DNA from: Heterorhizobium halophytocola
Lineage (GTDB): Bacteria > Pseudomonadota > Alphaproteobacteria > Rhizobiales > Rhizobiaceae
Direction: 5' to 3'
Length of the DNA stretch: 64,000 nucleotides
Assembly: GCF_017873095.1 (NCBI RefSeq)
Contig: NZ_JAGGJU010000006.1
Location: 267,009-331,008 of the forward strand
A program made the position numbers and the translations under genes. Below are positions 36,455-45,676 of the stretch, piece after piece. The stretch's first letter is position 1, and each line of letters starts with the position of its first letter. Under the pieces are notes generated by a model. The model had not been told where the DNA came from. It did no database searches and worked only from the letters and a program-made list of their open reading frames with translations.

Positions 36455-37870
36455 TTGCCGAAATCTTTTCGAACCAATCTACCGGACTGGTCGGCCCTGA
36501 TCCCCGTTCTTCCGGCTGACGGCCCCCGTCGGATGGCCCTCTATGGCGAACTCAAGCGCCTGATCGAGGCCGGACGTCTGAAGCCCGGAACGAAGCTGCC
36601 GACGACGCGGGATCTCTCGGCACGCCTGACGCTTTCGCGCGGCGCGGTGGTCGCGGCCTATGACCAACTCGTGGCCGAAGGCTATGCCGAGGCGCGGACC
36701 GGGGACGGCACCTATGTCGCCGCGGACGTGCCGGCGCTGGCCGGAGCCGCGCTGGCGAACGAACCGCCGCCCTGCGAGCCGCCGCCGCCGCTGCCGGGCA
36801 CGCTCGGCTGCACCACAGCCGACGAGATGACGATCCGTACCTTCCGCACGCTGCTGAACCGGCATCTCACCCAGCCGACGGCGCGGCACTATTTCTACCA
36901 GGATCCGCGCGGCGGGGCCGATCTGAGGACCGAGATCGCCGCCTATCTGCGCACCGCGCGCGGCGTGCGCTGCCGTGCCGATCAGGTGATCCTGACGTCC
37001 GGCACGCAGCAGGCGCTCGACCTGGTGATCCGGACGCTGACCGCGCCCGGCGACACCGTTGCGATCGAGGACCCGTGCTACGGCATGGCACGCGAGGCGT
37101 TCGAGGCCGCGCAGCTGCGTGTCCTACCGGTGCCGGTCGACGCCGAAGGGCTGGATGTCGGCGCGCTGGCGGCTGCAGGCAGCCCGCCAAATGCCGTCTA
37201 TGTGACACCGTCGCACCAGTTTCCGCTCGGCGTGACGCTGACCATGGCGCGGCGGCTGGCGCTGATCGACTGGGCCGAGCGTCATCAGGCCCATGTCATC
37301 GAAGACGACTATGACAGCGAGTTCCGCTTCGCCGGCCCGCCGCTGACGGCGCTGCAGGGCGTCGACGGGGCAGGGCGGGTGATCTATGTCGGCAGCTTTT
37401 CCAAGACGCTGATGCCGGGTTTCCGGATCGGCTATCTGGTGGCGCCGGAGCCGTTGCTGGAGCCCCTGCTTGCGATGCGACGGGTGTCGGACCGGTTTCC
37501 CTCGACGCTGCTCGAAAGCGCGCTGGCCGAGTTTCTGCGCGACGGGCATTTTGCCGGCCACCTGAAGCGCGCAAGGCGCCGGGTGCGGGCGGCCCGCGAC
37601 GCGCTGGTCGCGGTGCTGGCGTCTCACGGCTTCTCGTTGGTGGTGCCGGAGCAGGGCCTGCATCTGGTGGCGCGGCTGCCGGGCGGTCCGTCCGAAGCCG
37701 AGATGCTGGCGGCGGCAAGCGACAGCGGCTTCGCCGTCAGGGCGCTGTCGCCGCTCTACGCCCCGCCCCAGACGGCGCAGCCCGGCGTCGTCATCGGCTT
37801 TTCCGGCTTTCCGGCCGACGTGCTTGCGGCCGCTGCCAGCCGTTGGGCGATCCACCTCCGCCGTCCTTGA
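36455..37870 (+). CDS. MocR/PdxR-type regulator (GntR HTH fused to aminotransferase domain)
   Basis: About 471 residues from TTG at 36455 (GAGG six bases before); a TTG at 36434 is the alternative. Winged helix at residues about 20-85 (LKPGTKLPTTRDLSARLTLSRGAVVAAYDQL), linker, then a class I aminotransferase fold with the PLP lysine in YVGSFSKTLMPGFRIGY and the substrate site VIEDDYDSEFR. Such regulators sense PLP or amino compounds. Divergent from the PNPOx-like gene, its probable target. Confidence 0.9.
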   Translation: MPKSFRTNLPDWSALIPVLPADGPRRMALYGELKRLIEAGRLKPGTKLPTTRDLSARLTLSRGAVVAAYDQLVAEGYAEARTGDGTYVAADVPALAGAALANEPPPCEPPPPLPGTLGCTTADEMTIRTFRTLLNRHLTQPTARHYFYQDPRGGADLRTEIAAYLRTARGVRCRADQVILTSGTQQALDLVIRTLTAPGDTVAIEDPCYGMAREAFEAAQLRVLPVPVDAEGLDVGALAAAGSPPNAVYVTPSHQFPLGVTLTMARRLALIDWAERHQAHVIEDDYDSEFRFAGPPLTALQGVDGAGRVIYVGSFSKTLMPGFRIGYLVAPEPLLEPLLAMRRVSDRFPSTLLESALAEFLRDGHFAGHLKRARRRVRAARDALVAVLASHGFSLVVPEQGLHLVARLPGGPSEAEMLAAASDSGFAVRALSPLYAPPQTAQPGVVIGFSGFPADVLAAAASRWAIHLRRP

Positions 37871-37889
37871 GGTGAGAGGGGTTGACGTC

Positions 37890-38702
37890 TCACTCGTCGG
37901 ATTTCACCTGCACATGCGACATCAGGGCGAAGATCAGCGTGCCCCCGACCATGTTGCCGATCAGCGTCGGCAGGGCGAAATCGACGATCGCCTGGCGCAG
38001 ATCGGTGCCGCCATGGGCCCAGAGATACATGGCCTCGACGGCGCCGACGATGATATGGGTAAAGCCGCCGATCGCGATGATATAGGTGACGATGAAGATC
38101 ACCAGCACATGGCCGCTCTCCACCCGGTGCAGCATCCAGACCAGCGTGGCGATCAGCCAGCCGGCCATCACGCCCTTGGCGAACATTTCCAGCGGGCTGT
38201 TGGCCATCATCTCGGTGCCGAGCTTGAGGAAGGCGGAAGAGACCTTGTCGTCGAAAACCGGCATGACGGTGATGAACCATACGGCGATGGCGCAGCCGAT
38301 CATGTTGCCGAGGAAGACCGTGCCCCAGATCCGCATCAGCTTGCCGAAATTGCGCAGTGTCGGTTCCGACATGAAGGGCAGGACCGGCGTCAGCGTGTTC
38401 TCGGTGAACAGCTGCTGGTTGGCGACGATGACCAGGATGAAGCCGATCGTGTAGCCTGCCGCGTCGAACAGGAAGCCGATGTCGCTGTCCGGCAGATAGG
38501 CGGTCAGGATGCCGCGCGCGATCATCGAGGTGCTCATCGTCATGCCGCCGGCGATCGCCGACCACAGGAGCGCCATGACGTCGCGGTTGATTTCCTTTTC
38601 GCCGTCGCGGCGGGTCAGTTCGTGGATGGCGGCCGAGGTCGACGGCAGGTCTTCCTCGAGTTCGTCAACGGACTGGGCATCCTTCTGCTCAGCTTCACTC
38701 AT
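37890..38702 (-). CDS. Formate/nitrite transporter (FNT) family channel, YfdC-like
   Basis: 270 residues: an acidic cytoplasmic N-terminus (about 40 residues, EELEEDLPS-like) followed by six membrane segments. FNT hallmarks GNMIGCAIAVWF and IGNMVGGTLIFAL. It passes small monovalent anions across the inner membrane. Formate would fit the neighbouring C1 cluster, but this is inferred. Convergent with the MocR gene. The 212-bp gap upstream holds no gene I can support. Confidence 0.9.
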   Translation of the reverse strand: MSEAEQKDAQSVDELEEDLPSTSAAIHELTRRDGEKEINRDVMALLWSAIAGGMTMSTSMIARGILTAYLPDSDIGFLFDAAGYTIGFILVIVANQQLFTENTLTPVLPFMSEPTLRNFGKLMRIWGTVFLGNMIGCAIAVWFITVMPVFDDKVSSAFLKLGTEMMANSPLEMFAKGVMAGWLIATLVWMLHRVESGHVLVIFIVTYIIAIGGFTHIIVGAVEAMYLWAHGGTDLRQAIVDFALPTLIGNMVGGTLIFALMSHVQVKSDE

Positions 38703-38914
38703 CAGTCATCACTTTTCGCGTTAGGAGATCGTCGTCTTGCGACGAGAGGGTTGGGCGTGGGCGACGGGCGTCGCGCCCCTAAACGCATCAGGTAAGACTT
38801 GGGTTCAAACGGATCACCACGGACGGCGCGGAAAAGCGCCTTTCAGCCGGGCCGTGGGCTGCCGCCCAACCCGCCACTTCGGCCCTGGGCCTCCGGGTCA
38901 GAGCCCGCCGGATG

Positions 38915-40945
38915 TCAGCCGCGCTCGCGCCGACGGCGGCGACCGGCGCCGTCGCCGTCCGCCAGCACCTTCGGCACGGGCAGGGTGACCACCTCGGACA
39001 GCCTAGGAAAGGCGTCGACCTTGTTCGGCAGCGCCATGGCATCGATGAACAGCTGCTGGAAATTGGGCTCCAGCGCCGTCTCGATCTTTTCGATCCGCTT
39101 GACCGTCTCCTCGATCTCGCGGCGATGGTCGCGGTTGAGCAGGCACATCAGCGCGCCGGTGCCGGCGGCATTGCCGACCGCCTTGACCTCGTCCAGCGCG
39201 CAATCGGGGATGAGGCCGAGCACCATGGCGTATTTCGGATCGATGAAGGAGCCGAAGGCACCGGCAAAGCGGATCGTGTCGACATGGTCGAGCCCGAGCT
39301 TTTCCATCAGCAGCTTGATGCCGGCATAGAGCGCGGCCTTGGCAAGCTGGATGGCGCGGACGTCGTTCTGGGTGACCGTGATTTTCTGCGCGCCCTCATG
39401 CAGCAGGTAGGAGAATGTCCGGCCATTGGCGAGGATGCGCGGGCTCCTGTCAGCCATGACGCCATCTACCACGCCGTCGGCGGAGATCACGCCGGACAGA
39501 TACATTTCGGCGACCACCTCGATGATCGCCGAGCCGCAGATACCGGTGATGCCGACCTGGGACGCGGCCTCGGCAAAGCCGGGCTCGTCGGACCAGGGCT
39601 CGACGCCGATCACCTTGAAGCGCGGCTCCAGCGTGGCGGGATCGATGCGCACCCGCTCGATCGCACCCGGCGCGGCGCGCTGGCCGCAGGAAATTTCCGC
39701 GCCCTCGAAGGCGGGCCCGGTCGGCGAGGAGGCCGCGACCACCCGCGTGGCATTGCCGAGCACGATCTCGGCATTGGTGCCGACATCGACCAGCAGCATC
39801 ATCCGGTCCTGCCGGTGCGGCCCTTCCGACAGGGTGGCGCCGGCGGCGTCCGCACCGACATGGCCGGCGATGCAGGGCAGGACATAGACACGGGCGCCAT
39901 GGTTGATCGCCAGGTCGATCTCGCGCGACCAGGTGTGCACCTCGCCGGAAACGGCCAGCGCAAAAGGCGCCTGGCCGAGTTCGGTCGGGTCGATGCCGAG
40001 GAACAGGTGGTGCATGATCGGATTGGCGACGAAGACGGCATCGAGGATGTCGTCGGCGCTGATGCCGGCCTCGGCGCAGACCTTCTCCGTCAGCTCGTTG
40101 ATCGCCTGGCGCACGGCCCTGGTCATCGCCTCGCGGCCGTCCGGGTTCATCATCACATAGGAGACGCGGCTCATCAGGTCTTCGCCGAAGCGGATCTGCG
40201 GGTTGGAGGTGCCGGAGGTGGCGATCACCCGGCCCGACAGCAGCGAGACCAGATGCATGGCGATCGTCGTCGAACCGATATCGCAGGCAATGCCATAGGC
40301 CTCGTTGTGCAAGCCGGGCCAGAGCGCGATCAGGTTGGGGCGCGAGCCTTCGATGTCGCGGTGGATGGCAGCCGTGACGCCCCAGTTGCCCTTGCGCAGG
40401 GTCTTCTGCACATCCGGCAGCAAGTGCTGGGCAACGAGGATGTTCTCCCAGCCCCAGTCCTTTTCCAGCATCAGTTTCAGCCGGTCGAGATCGCCAAGCG
40501 GCTTGTGCATGTCGGGTTCGTCGACCTCGACATAGCAGAGCTGGACCGCCGGATTGCGCTCGATCAGCCGGTCGGTGGCTGCCTTGCGGATCACCTGCGC
40601 ATTGACCACGGTGTCCTGCGGTACATCGATGACGAGATCGCCGAGGATCAGCGCCGAGCAGGAGAGGCGCCGGCCTTCCGGGATGGTGCGAACCTTCGCA
40701 TAGCGCTCCTCCTTCGGCCCGACCGGCGAGATATGGTCTTTTGCCGAGACGATCTTGTGCTTGGCGAAATGGCCCTCCTGCACCTCGATCTGGCAGCGCC
40801 CGCAGGTCGCCCTGCCGCCGCACACGCTCTCGACATAGACGCCGAGCGAGCGGGCGGCATCCAGCACCGCCGTGCCCGTCGGGAAGCGGCCACGCTTGCC
40901 CGAGGGCATGAAGAGCACGAGGTGATCTGCAGGTTTGTCATTCAT
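38915..40945 (-). CDS. Corrinoid protein reactivator (2Fe-2S + ASKHA/DUF4445, RACo-like)
   Basis: 676 residues. N-terminal [2Fe-2S] ferredoxin domain with VCGGRATCGRCQ and a later CSAL cysteine (residues about 40-100). The middle and C-terminal ASKHA ATPase fold begins at YGIACDIGSTTIAMHLVSL and continues with MLLVDVGTNAEIVLG and GICGSAIIEVVAEMYLSG. This is the architecture of RACo/RamA-type enzymes that use ATP to return inactive Co(II) corrinoid to Co(I). It ends in GAGRRRRRERG, an Arg-rich tail not needed for the fold. It supports the corrinoid protein at 45677. Confidence 0.9.
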   Translation of the reverse strand: MNDKPADHLVLFMPSGKRGRFPTGTAVLDAARSLGVYVESVCGGRATCGRCQIEVQEGHFAKHKIVSAKDHISPVGPKEERYAKVRTIPEGRRLSCSALILGDLVIDVPQDTVVNAQVIRKAATDRLIERNPAVQLCYVEVDEPDMHKPLGDLDRLKLMLEKDWGWENILVAQHLLPDVQKTLRKGNWGVTAAIHRDIEGSRPNLIALWPGLHNEAYGIACDIGSTTIAMHLVSLLSGRVIATSGTSNPQIRFGEDLMSRVSYVMMNPDGREAMTRAVRQAINELTEKVCAEAGISADDILDAVFVANPIMHHLFLGIDPTELGQAPFALAVSGEVHTWSREIDLAINHGARVYVLPCIAGHVGADAAGATLSEGPHRQDRMMLLVDVGTNAEIVLGNATRVVAASSPTGPAFEGAEISCGQRAAPGAIERVRIDPATLEPRFKVIGVEPWSDEPGFAEAASQVGITGICGSAIIEVVAEMYLSGVISADGVVDGVMADRSPRILANGRTFSYLLHEGAQKITVTQNDVRAIQLAKAALYAGIKLLMEKLGLDHVDTIRFAGAFGSFIDPKYAMVLGLIPDCALDEVKAVGNAAGTGALMCLLNRDHRREIEETVKRIEKIETALEPNFQQLFIDAMALPNKVDAFPRLSEVVTLPVPKVLADGDGAGRRRRRERG

Positions 40946-41086
40946 GATGCCATGACCTTCGCATGCTGTTCCAAAAGCCCTTTGCCCATCACGGCCCGCG
41001 CACTGCCGATAGACGGCATTTGAGCGATCGCCTTAAACCGATGCATGCATATGCGCGCGATACTGCCGCGGCCCAAGGAGTCTGAA

Positions 41087-41323
41087 ATGCCATCACTTGT
41101 CATCACCGCGCTGGTCGCCAGCTTTACCTTCGTCCGCCTGCTCAAGGGACCGTGGATGCGCAATCCGCAATATCTGGCGGCCGCGATGATCGGCTCGATG
41201 ATAGTTGTGATCGCCGGCGACGGCCTCGATCCCGGCATCGGCGACGATTTCATCATGGGCAATCTGCTGGCGCTTGGCGGCAGCGCCGCCGGCATCTTCC
41301 TGATGGGCCGCGTCATCGCCTGA
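41087..41323 (+). CDS. Small membrane protein (78 aa)
   Basis: ATG at 41087 with AAGGAG at 41075-41080. Three hydrophobic segments (LVITALVASFTFV, YLAAAMIGSMIVVIAG, LLALGGSAAGIFLMG). Family not recognised. It lies on the strand opposite the C1 genes, between the reactivator and the methyltransferase. Confidence 0.65.
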   Translation: MPSLVITALVASFTFVRLLKGPWMRNPQYLAAAMIGSMIVVIAGDGLDPGIGDDFIMGNLLALGGSAAGIFLMGRVIA

Positions 41324-41366
41324 GCCGGCGCCCCGCGGTCGGTGCCGCAGCGCAAGGAGCCATAGA

Positions 41367-42341
41367 TCATTCCGTGGATCCGCCTCCACCCACACGCCCT
41401 GCGCGCCCGCCGCGGCGGGCCGGGCGGCCGTCGCCGGTGCCGCCTGATGCGACAGGGGTCGTCGCCTGGCCACCCTCGGCCGGCTTGTAGTCGCGGTAGC
41501 TCATGATCCATTTTCCGCAGTTCTCGTCGGTGCCGTTCAGCACATTGGCGGCGCGAACGGCTTCCATCTCCTGCGGGCGGCAGGGGTTCATTATCGCGCT
41601 CGTCATGCCGGCGCCGATGACCATCGGGATGAAGCCGGCATTGATGCCGTGGCGATGCGGCAGTCCGAAGGAGATGTTGGAAAGGCCGCAGGTCGTGTTG
41701 ACCTTCAGCTCCTCGCGCAGGCGCCGCAGCAGGGCGAAGACCTGCAGGCCGGCCGAACCGACGGCGCCGATCGGCATGACCAGCGGATCGACGACGATAT
41801 CGTGCGGCTTGATGCCGTAATCGGCGGCGCGTTCGACGATCTTCTTCGCCACGGCAAAGCGCACGTCGGGGTCCTGGCTGATGCCGGTCTCGTCGTTGGA
41901 AATGGCCACCACCGGCACGTCGTATTTCTTGCAGAGCGGCAGGATCGCCTCGAGCTTTTCTTCCTCGCCGGTGACCGAGTTGACCAGCGGCCGGCCCTTG
42001 GCGACCTGCAGCGCCGCCTCGATGGCAGCCGAGACCGAGCTGTCGATCGAGAGCGGCACATCGACGAGGCCCTGGACGATTTCGAGCGTCCTGACCAGCA
42101 GGGCCGGTTCTGTTTCGTTCGGATTGACCGAGGTCACCCCGGCATTGACATCCAGCATGGTCGCCCCGGCCGCGACCTGCGCCAGCGCATCTTGGATGAC
42201 GGTGTCGAAATTGCCGGCAATCATCTCGGCTGCAAGCTTCTTGCGGCCGGTCGGGTTGATCCGTTCGCCAATGACGCAGAACGGCTGGTCGAAGCCGATG
42301 ACGACTTCTCGGCTGGCGGATGCGACGATCGTGCGGGTCAT
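41367..42341 (-). CDS. Methyltetrahydrofolate:corrinoid methyltransferase (MtgA/MtrH-like, pterin-binding)
   Basis: 324 residues. Dihydropteroate-synthase-like TIM barrel: VIGERINPTGRKKLAAEM, AGATMLDVNAGVTSVNPNETE, DSSVSAAIEAALQVAKGRPLVNS and CGLSNISFGLPHRHGIN, as in AcsE, MetH pterin domain and MtgA. Expected to move the methyl group from methyl-Co(III) corrinoid to tetrahydrofolate, feeding the C1 pool. The last 25 residues are Arg/Gly-rich (GRPARRGGRAGRVGGGG), resembling tails on other enzymes of the cluster. Start ATG at 42341. Confidence 0.9.
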   Translation of the reverse strand: MTRTIVASASREVVIGFDQPFCVIGERINPTGRKKLAAEMIAGNFDTVIQDALAQVAAGATMLDVNAGVTSVNPNETEPALLVRTLEIVQGLVDVPLSIDSSVSAAIEAALQVAKGRPLVNSVTGEEEKLEAILPLCKKYDVPVVAISNDETGISQDPDVRFAVAKKIVERAADYGIKPHDIVVDPLVMPIGAVGSAGLQVFALLRRLREELKVNTTCGLSNISFGLPHRHGINAGFIPMVIGAGMTSAIMNPCRPQEMEAVRAANVLNGTDENCGKWIMSYRDYKPAEGGQATTPVASGGTGDGRPARRGGRAGRVGGGGSTE

Positions 42342-42440
42342 GTCTCTTGCGTCTCCGTCGTGAAACTGCGGGTGAGCCTTGCCTTGGGCATTTCGGGGCG
42401 AAATCCGGGTCTGCCGCCTGCATCAGGCGGCGCGACGGAA

Positions 42441-42743
42441 TCAGGCCGGGTCGCGGCCGCCTGCCTGGACCAGCGCCACGAGGCGGGCCTTGTCATAGCC
42501 GGATTCGAGATCGGCGGCGGCCATGTCGGCCTCTGTCTCCAGATCGTCGCCAACCGGATGCGGATCGCCCTTGCGCCAGTCGGCCAGATAGTCGTCGGTG
42601 CCGGCAGCACCCGAGCGCATGGCGCACATGTCGATCGCTTCGGTGAAGCGGAGCGAAAGCTCCCGCTTGGCCGATCTGCGACCCTGCTTGACGATGACCT
42701 GGGCGGGGATGTCCCGCCAGTAGACGATGATCCTGTCGGCCAT
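42441..42743 (-). CDS. 'Virulence factor' family small protein (100 aa)
   Basis: 100 residues matching the short family annotated 'virulence factor' in alphaproteobacteria: MADRIIVYWRDIPAQVIVKQ, KRELSLRFTEAIDMCAMRSG, DYLADWRKGDP. It is co-directional with the corrinoid methyltransferase gene and regularly sits in such C1 clusters, so a role there is likelier than virulence. The biochemical function is unknown. Confidence 0.8.
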   Translation of the reverse strand: MADRIIVYWRDIPAQVIVKQGRRSAKRELSLRFTEAIDMCAMRSGAAGTDDYLADWRKGDPHPVGDDLETEADMAAADLESGYDKARLVALVQAGGRDPA

Positions 42744-42840
42744 GCATGCTCCTCCTCGAGCCGTCAGAATGCACGCAGCCGCAGGGCCGGACTGCGCTTT
42801 CGACGACGCGGCAGAGGTTGAAAAACGACGCGCGCGCGAA

Positions 42841-43623
42841 TTACCAGACGCCGCGCGTCAGGCCATGCCAGAGCCAGGTCCAGATCGGCGGCGGGAAACA
42901 GAGCCCCGACGGGCCCTCGGGCGTTGCCGGGCGAAGCGTGCCGGCAAGCGCATCCTCGACCGATTGCAGCACGGCCGGCAGGGCGGCGGCACTGACCACC
43001 AGCGGATAGGTGGAGATGAAATCGCCTCTGGCCGGCTTCGTGCGCACGTCGTGCAGCGTCGCGCCGGTGTCCGTCCCGGCATCGACCAGATGAAGGGTGG
43101 CGCCGAAATTGCCGGCGTCGCCGCGCACCAGCGACCAGTAGGCGCCCATCTGGCCGCGATAGGCCGGGTTGATGCCGGCATGCAGGTTGATCACCGGGCA
43201 GGATACCGAGGACAGCGTCTGCCGCGACATGATCCGTGTGCTGACCAGAAGGACGACCGCCGGCTGCAGCCGGGCGACCAGCGCCTGGCAGGCGGGATCG
43301 TTGATCGAGGGCAGGGGATGGACCGGCGTGGCGGCAGGCAGGGTAGGCTCAAGGCCGGTGGTGGCGATGATCTCAGCGCTGCGCCCGGCTGCCAGCTTGC
43401 GCAACAGGCGGGCCGCGATCATCGTGGCCAACTGGCCGGACGCCTGCAGATGGCCGAAGCGGCGGGCGCGGCGGCGATAGATCACCGACTTCGGCTCGGC
43501 TGCCTCCATCGCGACCTGGACGTCGGAAAACCGGCGCGACAGCGCGTTCACCACCAAGGACGGGATCGGCCCGCCGGCGGTCATGACCAGGATCGTGGAA
43601 GTCTTCGGTTCGGTATCGGGCAC
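42841..43623 (-). CDS. Formyltransferase-fold protein
   Basis: 260 residues. The second half has the formyltransferase signature: VINLHAGINPAYRGQMGAYW, DAGNFGATLHLVDAGTDTGATL, with the Asn/His/Asp catalytic set of 10-formyl-THF enzymes (Fmt, PurN). The N-terminal half is divergent. Next to a THF methyltransferase it may act on a formyl or sugar/amine substrate in C1 handling; the acceptor is unknown. Stop 10 bases from the start-side neighbour's end, same strand. Confidence 0.8.
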   Translation of the reverse strand: MPDTEPKTSTILVMTAGGPIPSLVVNALSRRFSDVQVAMEAAEPKSVIYRRRARRFGHLQASGQLATMIAARLLRKLAAGRSAEIIATTGLEPTLPAATPVHPLPSINDPACQALVARLQPAVVLLVSTRIMSRQTLSSVSCPVINLHAGINPAYRGQMGAYWSLVRGDAGNFGATLHLVDAGTDTGATLHDVRTKPARGDFISTYPLVVSAAALPAVLQSVEDALAGTLRPATPEGPSGLCFPPPIWTWLWHGLTRGVW

Positions 43624-43632
43624 GGGACGCCA

Positions 43633-44280
43633 TCAGACGACGAGGAAAAGCAGGACGCCCGCCGTATAGACCACGAATGCGGCGAGCGCGATAGCGGCAA
43701 GGCCGAGCACGCAGCCGACGATAACGCCGAGCCCGTCGCGCTCGGAATGGGTGAAGCCGACCACCGCCAGTGCCAGGGCCGGGAACCAGTTGCCGAGCGG
43801 GATCGGCAGGAAGACGACGACTGCCAGAACCAGCGCATAGGCGCCGATCAGGCGTTCCGACAAGCGCGTTTCGAGGAACCAGAAGCGCGGCACGACGAGC
43901 CGCTCGACCCGTTCGAGCCAGGGCAGCAGGCGTTCGACGATCGCCTCGAAGGTCTTGCGGCTGATCGCGTAGTCGCCGATGCGGCGCGGCAGCAGCACCC
44001 GGTGGTGGCGCGACATCATCATCTGCCAGGCGACGAAGATCAGCGGCAGGCCGAGAAGGAAGGTAGCGCCGGGCGGCAGCGGCACGAGATTGGGCAGGCA
44101 GAAGACAAACAGGAAGGCGCCGAAGGAGCGGTCTTCGAGTTCCGCCGCCAGCGCCCGCACGGTGATCCGGTCATCGGCATGGCCCGCCATGCGGCGCAGA
44201 AGCTGCGAGAGATGCTCCGGCGCCGGCTTGTCTCCGGCTCTGGAAAACAATCCCGGTATGGTCTCCACTCCGTCGGTCAT
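43633..44280 (-). CDS. ExoD family membrane protein
   Basis: 215 residues from the ATG at 44280 (GGAG upstream; the longer frame is less likely). ExoD-type signature: DDRITVRALAAELEDRSFGAFLFVFCLPNLVPLPPG, seen in pieces, and four or so membrane segments. ExoD is linked to exopolysaccharide and alkaline tolerance in rhizobia. It probably has no part in the C1 pathway despite its position. Confidence 0.85.
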   Translation of the reverse strand: MTDGVETIPGLFSRAGDKPAPEHLSQLLRRMAGHADDRITVRALAAELEDRSFGAFLFVFCLPNLVPLPPGATFLLGLPLIFVAWQMMMSRHHRVLLPRRIGDYAISRKTFEAIVERLLPWLERVERLVVPRFWFLETRLSERLIGAYALVLAVVVFLPIPLGNWFPALALAVVGFTHSERDGLGVIVGCVLGLAAIALAAFVVYTAGVLLFLVV

Positions 44281-44482
44281 CGGCCCACTCCACCCTGCCA
44301 GTCGCGATTCCCACGATGCTGGCAAAGCCGTGTTACAGGCAGATTAAACGAGAGCCTGAAGGCTCGGCAATTCGACGATATGCTGAACAGCTTGTTAAGG
44401 ACTGACTTACGCGCATTGCCCGACCGGGGCGTTGCTGCAACGCGGCAAGCGCAAGGCCGTGGAAGACAGAGGGCCTTGGCGG

Positions 44483-45079
44483 TCAGGGGGTCGCGGCAGC
44501 GGCCAGCTCGGACCTGAGATCGCCATAGCCGGTGAAGCGGTATTCGTAGCCAAGACCCAGCCGTTCCGCCGCGGCCATCGCTCTTTGCTGCAGCCCGGGG
44601 TCATCGGTCTGCGCCAGATAGACGAGCTTGGTGTAATGGCCGAAATAGCTGTCGCGCAATTGCGGGTAGCGGTCGAGGCCGAGCGGCTCGATGACGAAGG
44701 CGTCGAACTGGCGGGCGAGGAAATCGGTAAGGTAGAAGGCGGTGATGTCGTCGTCGTAGCGTTCGGCGAAGGCCGCATTGCCGGTGAAGAAGGAATAGCA
44801 ATGCGGCCCTTCGAGGCGGCGGACATTTTCACGCGCACAGAGACGGTCCAGCATGCCGCCGGTGCCGCAATCGGCGTAGCCAATGAAAATATCCTCTATG
44901 CCCTCGGCCCGCGCCGCAGCGATCGCCTTTTCGAGCCCGGGGACAATTTTTTCCGGATGCGCATGCCAGATTGCCGGCAGGCATTCCAGCTCGATATGCC
45001 CCAATCTGTCGACCTCCAGCACCGCCAGGATCTCTTTTGCGATTGCACCGCAAGCGAGCACGCGAACTTTTTTCGCCAT
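44483..45079 (-). CDS. DUF1638 protein of corrinoid methyltransferase clusters
   Basis: 198 residues. DUF1638 features: VRVLACGAIAKEI (Cys10), HAHPEKIVPGLEKAI, FIGYADCGTGGMLDRLC, LEGPHCYSFFTGN. The conserved Cys and His residues look like a metal or cofactor site. Members cluster with MttB-family methyltransferases and corrinoid proteins but lack an assigned function. Alone on the minus strand, with about 200 gene-free bases on its 3' side. Confidence 0.85.
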   Translation of the reverse strand: MAKKVRVLACGAIAKEILAVLEVDRLGHIELECLPAIWHAHPEKIVPGLEKAIAAARAEGIEDIFIGYADCGTGGMLDRLCARENVRRLEGPHCYSFFTGNAAFAERYDDDITAFYLTDFLARQFDAFVIEPLGLDRYPQLRDSYFGHYTKLVYLAQTDDPGLQQRAMAAAERLGLGYEYRFTGYGDLRSELAAAATP

Positions 45080-45134
45080 AATGCGTTCTCATTCTGAAAT
45101 GCTTGATTCAGTCAGCCAACAACGGAGTTATATC

Positions 45135-45299
45135 ATGCATACTGCACGCAAATTTGCCCTCGCCGCCGCCATCCTCGCCTCGATTTCGGCCCTGTCCAGC
45201 TGTGGCAACACGATCCGCGGCGTCGGTCGTGACACGGCCAATGCGGTGGATGCAACCCAGTCGGCTGGCCGCGACGTGGACCGCGCCGCTTCGCGCTAA
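45135..45299 (+). CDS. Entericidin A/B family small lipoprotein
   Basis: 54 residues. Signal peptide with lipobox SALSSC, then the family core GNTIRGVGRDTANAVDATQ. Entericidins are tiny membrane lipoproteins of stress responses. It ends before a strong hairpin at 45312-45352. The ATG at 45135 is the only sensible start. Confidence 0.88.
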   Translation: MHTARKFALAAAILASISALSSCGNTIRGVGRDTANAVDATQSAGRDVDRAASR

Positions 45300-45311
45300 G
45301 ACAGGAACGGG

Positions 45312-45352
45312 CGCAGAACCTTGCCGGCATGATCCTTCGGCAAGGTTCTGCG
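45312..45352 (+). terminator. Strong hairpin after the entericidin gene
   Basis: CGCAGAACCTTGCCG pairs perfectly with CGGCAAGGTTCTGCG (15-bp arms, 11-base loop), 12 bases after the stop. There is no T-run, so it may stabilise the transcript as well as end it. Confidence 0.65.
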
Positions 45353-45464
45353 AACGCTCGAAACACCACTGCCGCCTGTTGCGCCAACCGATGTCGGGCT
45401 CAAAACGACATCTGATTGTAGCAGTCGCAGTGCAAGACGTCAGTCATCGAGAGGGATTACGGGA

Positions 45465-45596
45465 ATGACCTTGACCACCGTCGCCAAATGCTCCGCCATC
45501 TACATGCTCGCCGTCATTCTGGCGGGAATGTCCTTTGCCGTGTTGCAGTCGCCGAATGCCGACAAGGCACCCGTGCTCACCGCGTCTTTGAACTGA
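45465..45596 (+). CDS. Single-pass small membrane peptide (43 aa)
   Basis: ATG at 45465 with GGGA upstream. MTLTTVAKCSAIYMLAVILA starts a hydrophobic stretch that continues GMSFAVLQ, then a short polar tail ending in TASLN. It resembles other tiny inner-membrane proteins of rhizobia. Supported only by the SD and a clear membrane segment. Confidence 0.5.
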   Translation: MTLTTVAKCSAIYMLAVILAGMSFAVLQSPNADKAPVLTASLN

Positions 45597-45676
45597 GACC
45601 CGGACAAAACCGCCTCAAGCGCCAGACCGGGCAGCGGATATACCACCCGGCCGCCGGATGACGGCGAACACCATGC

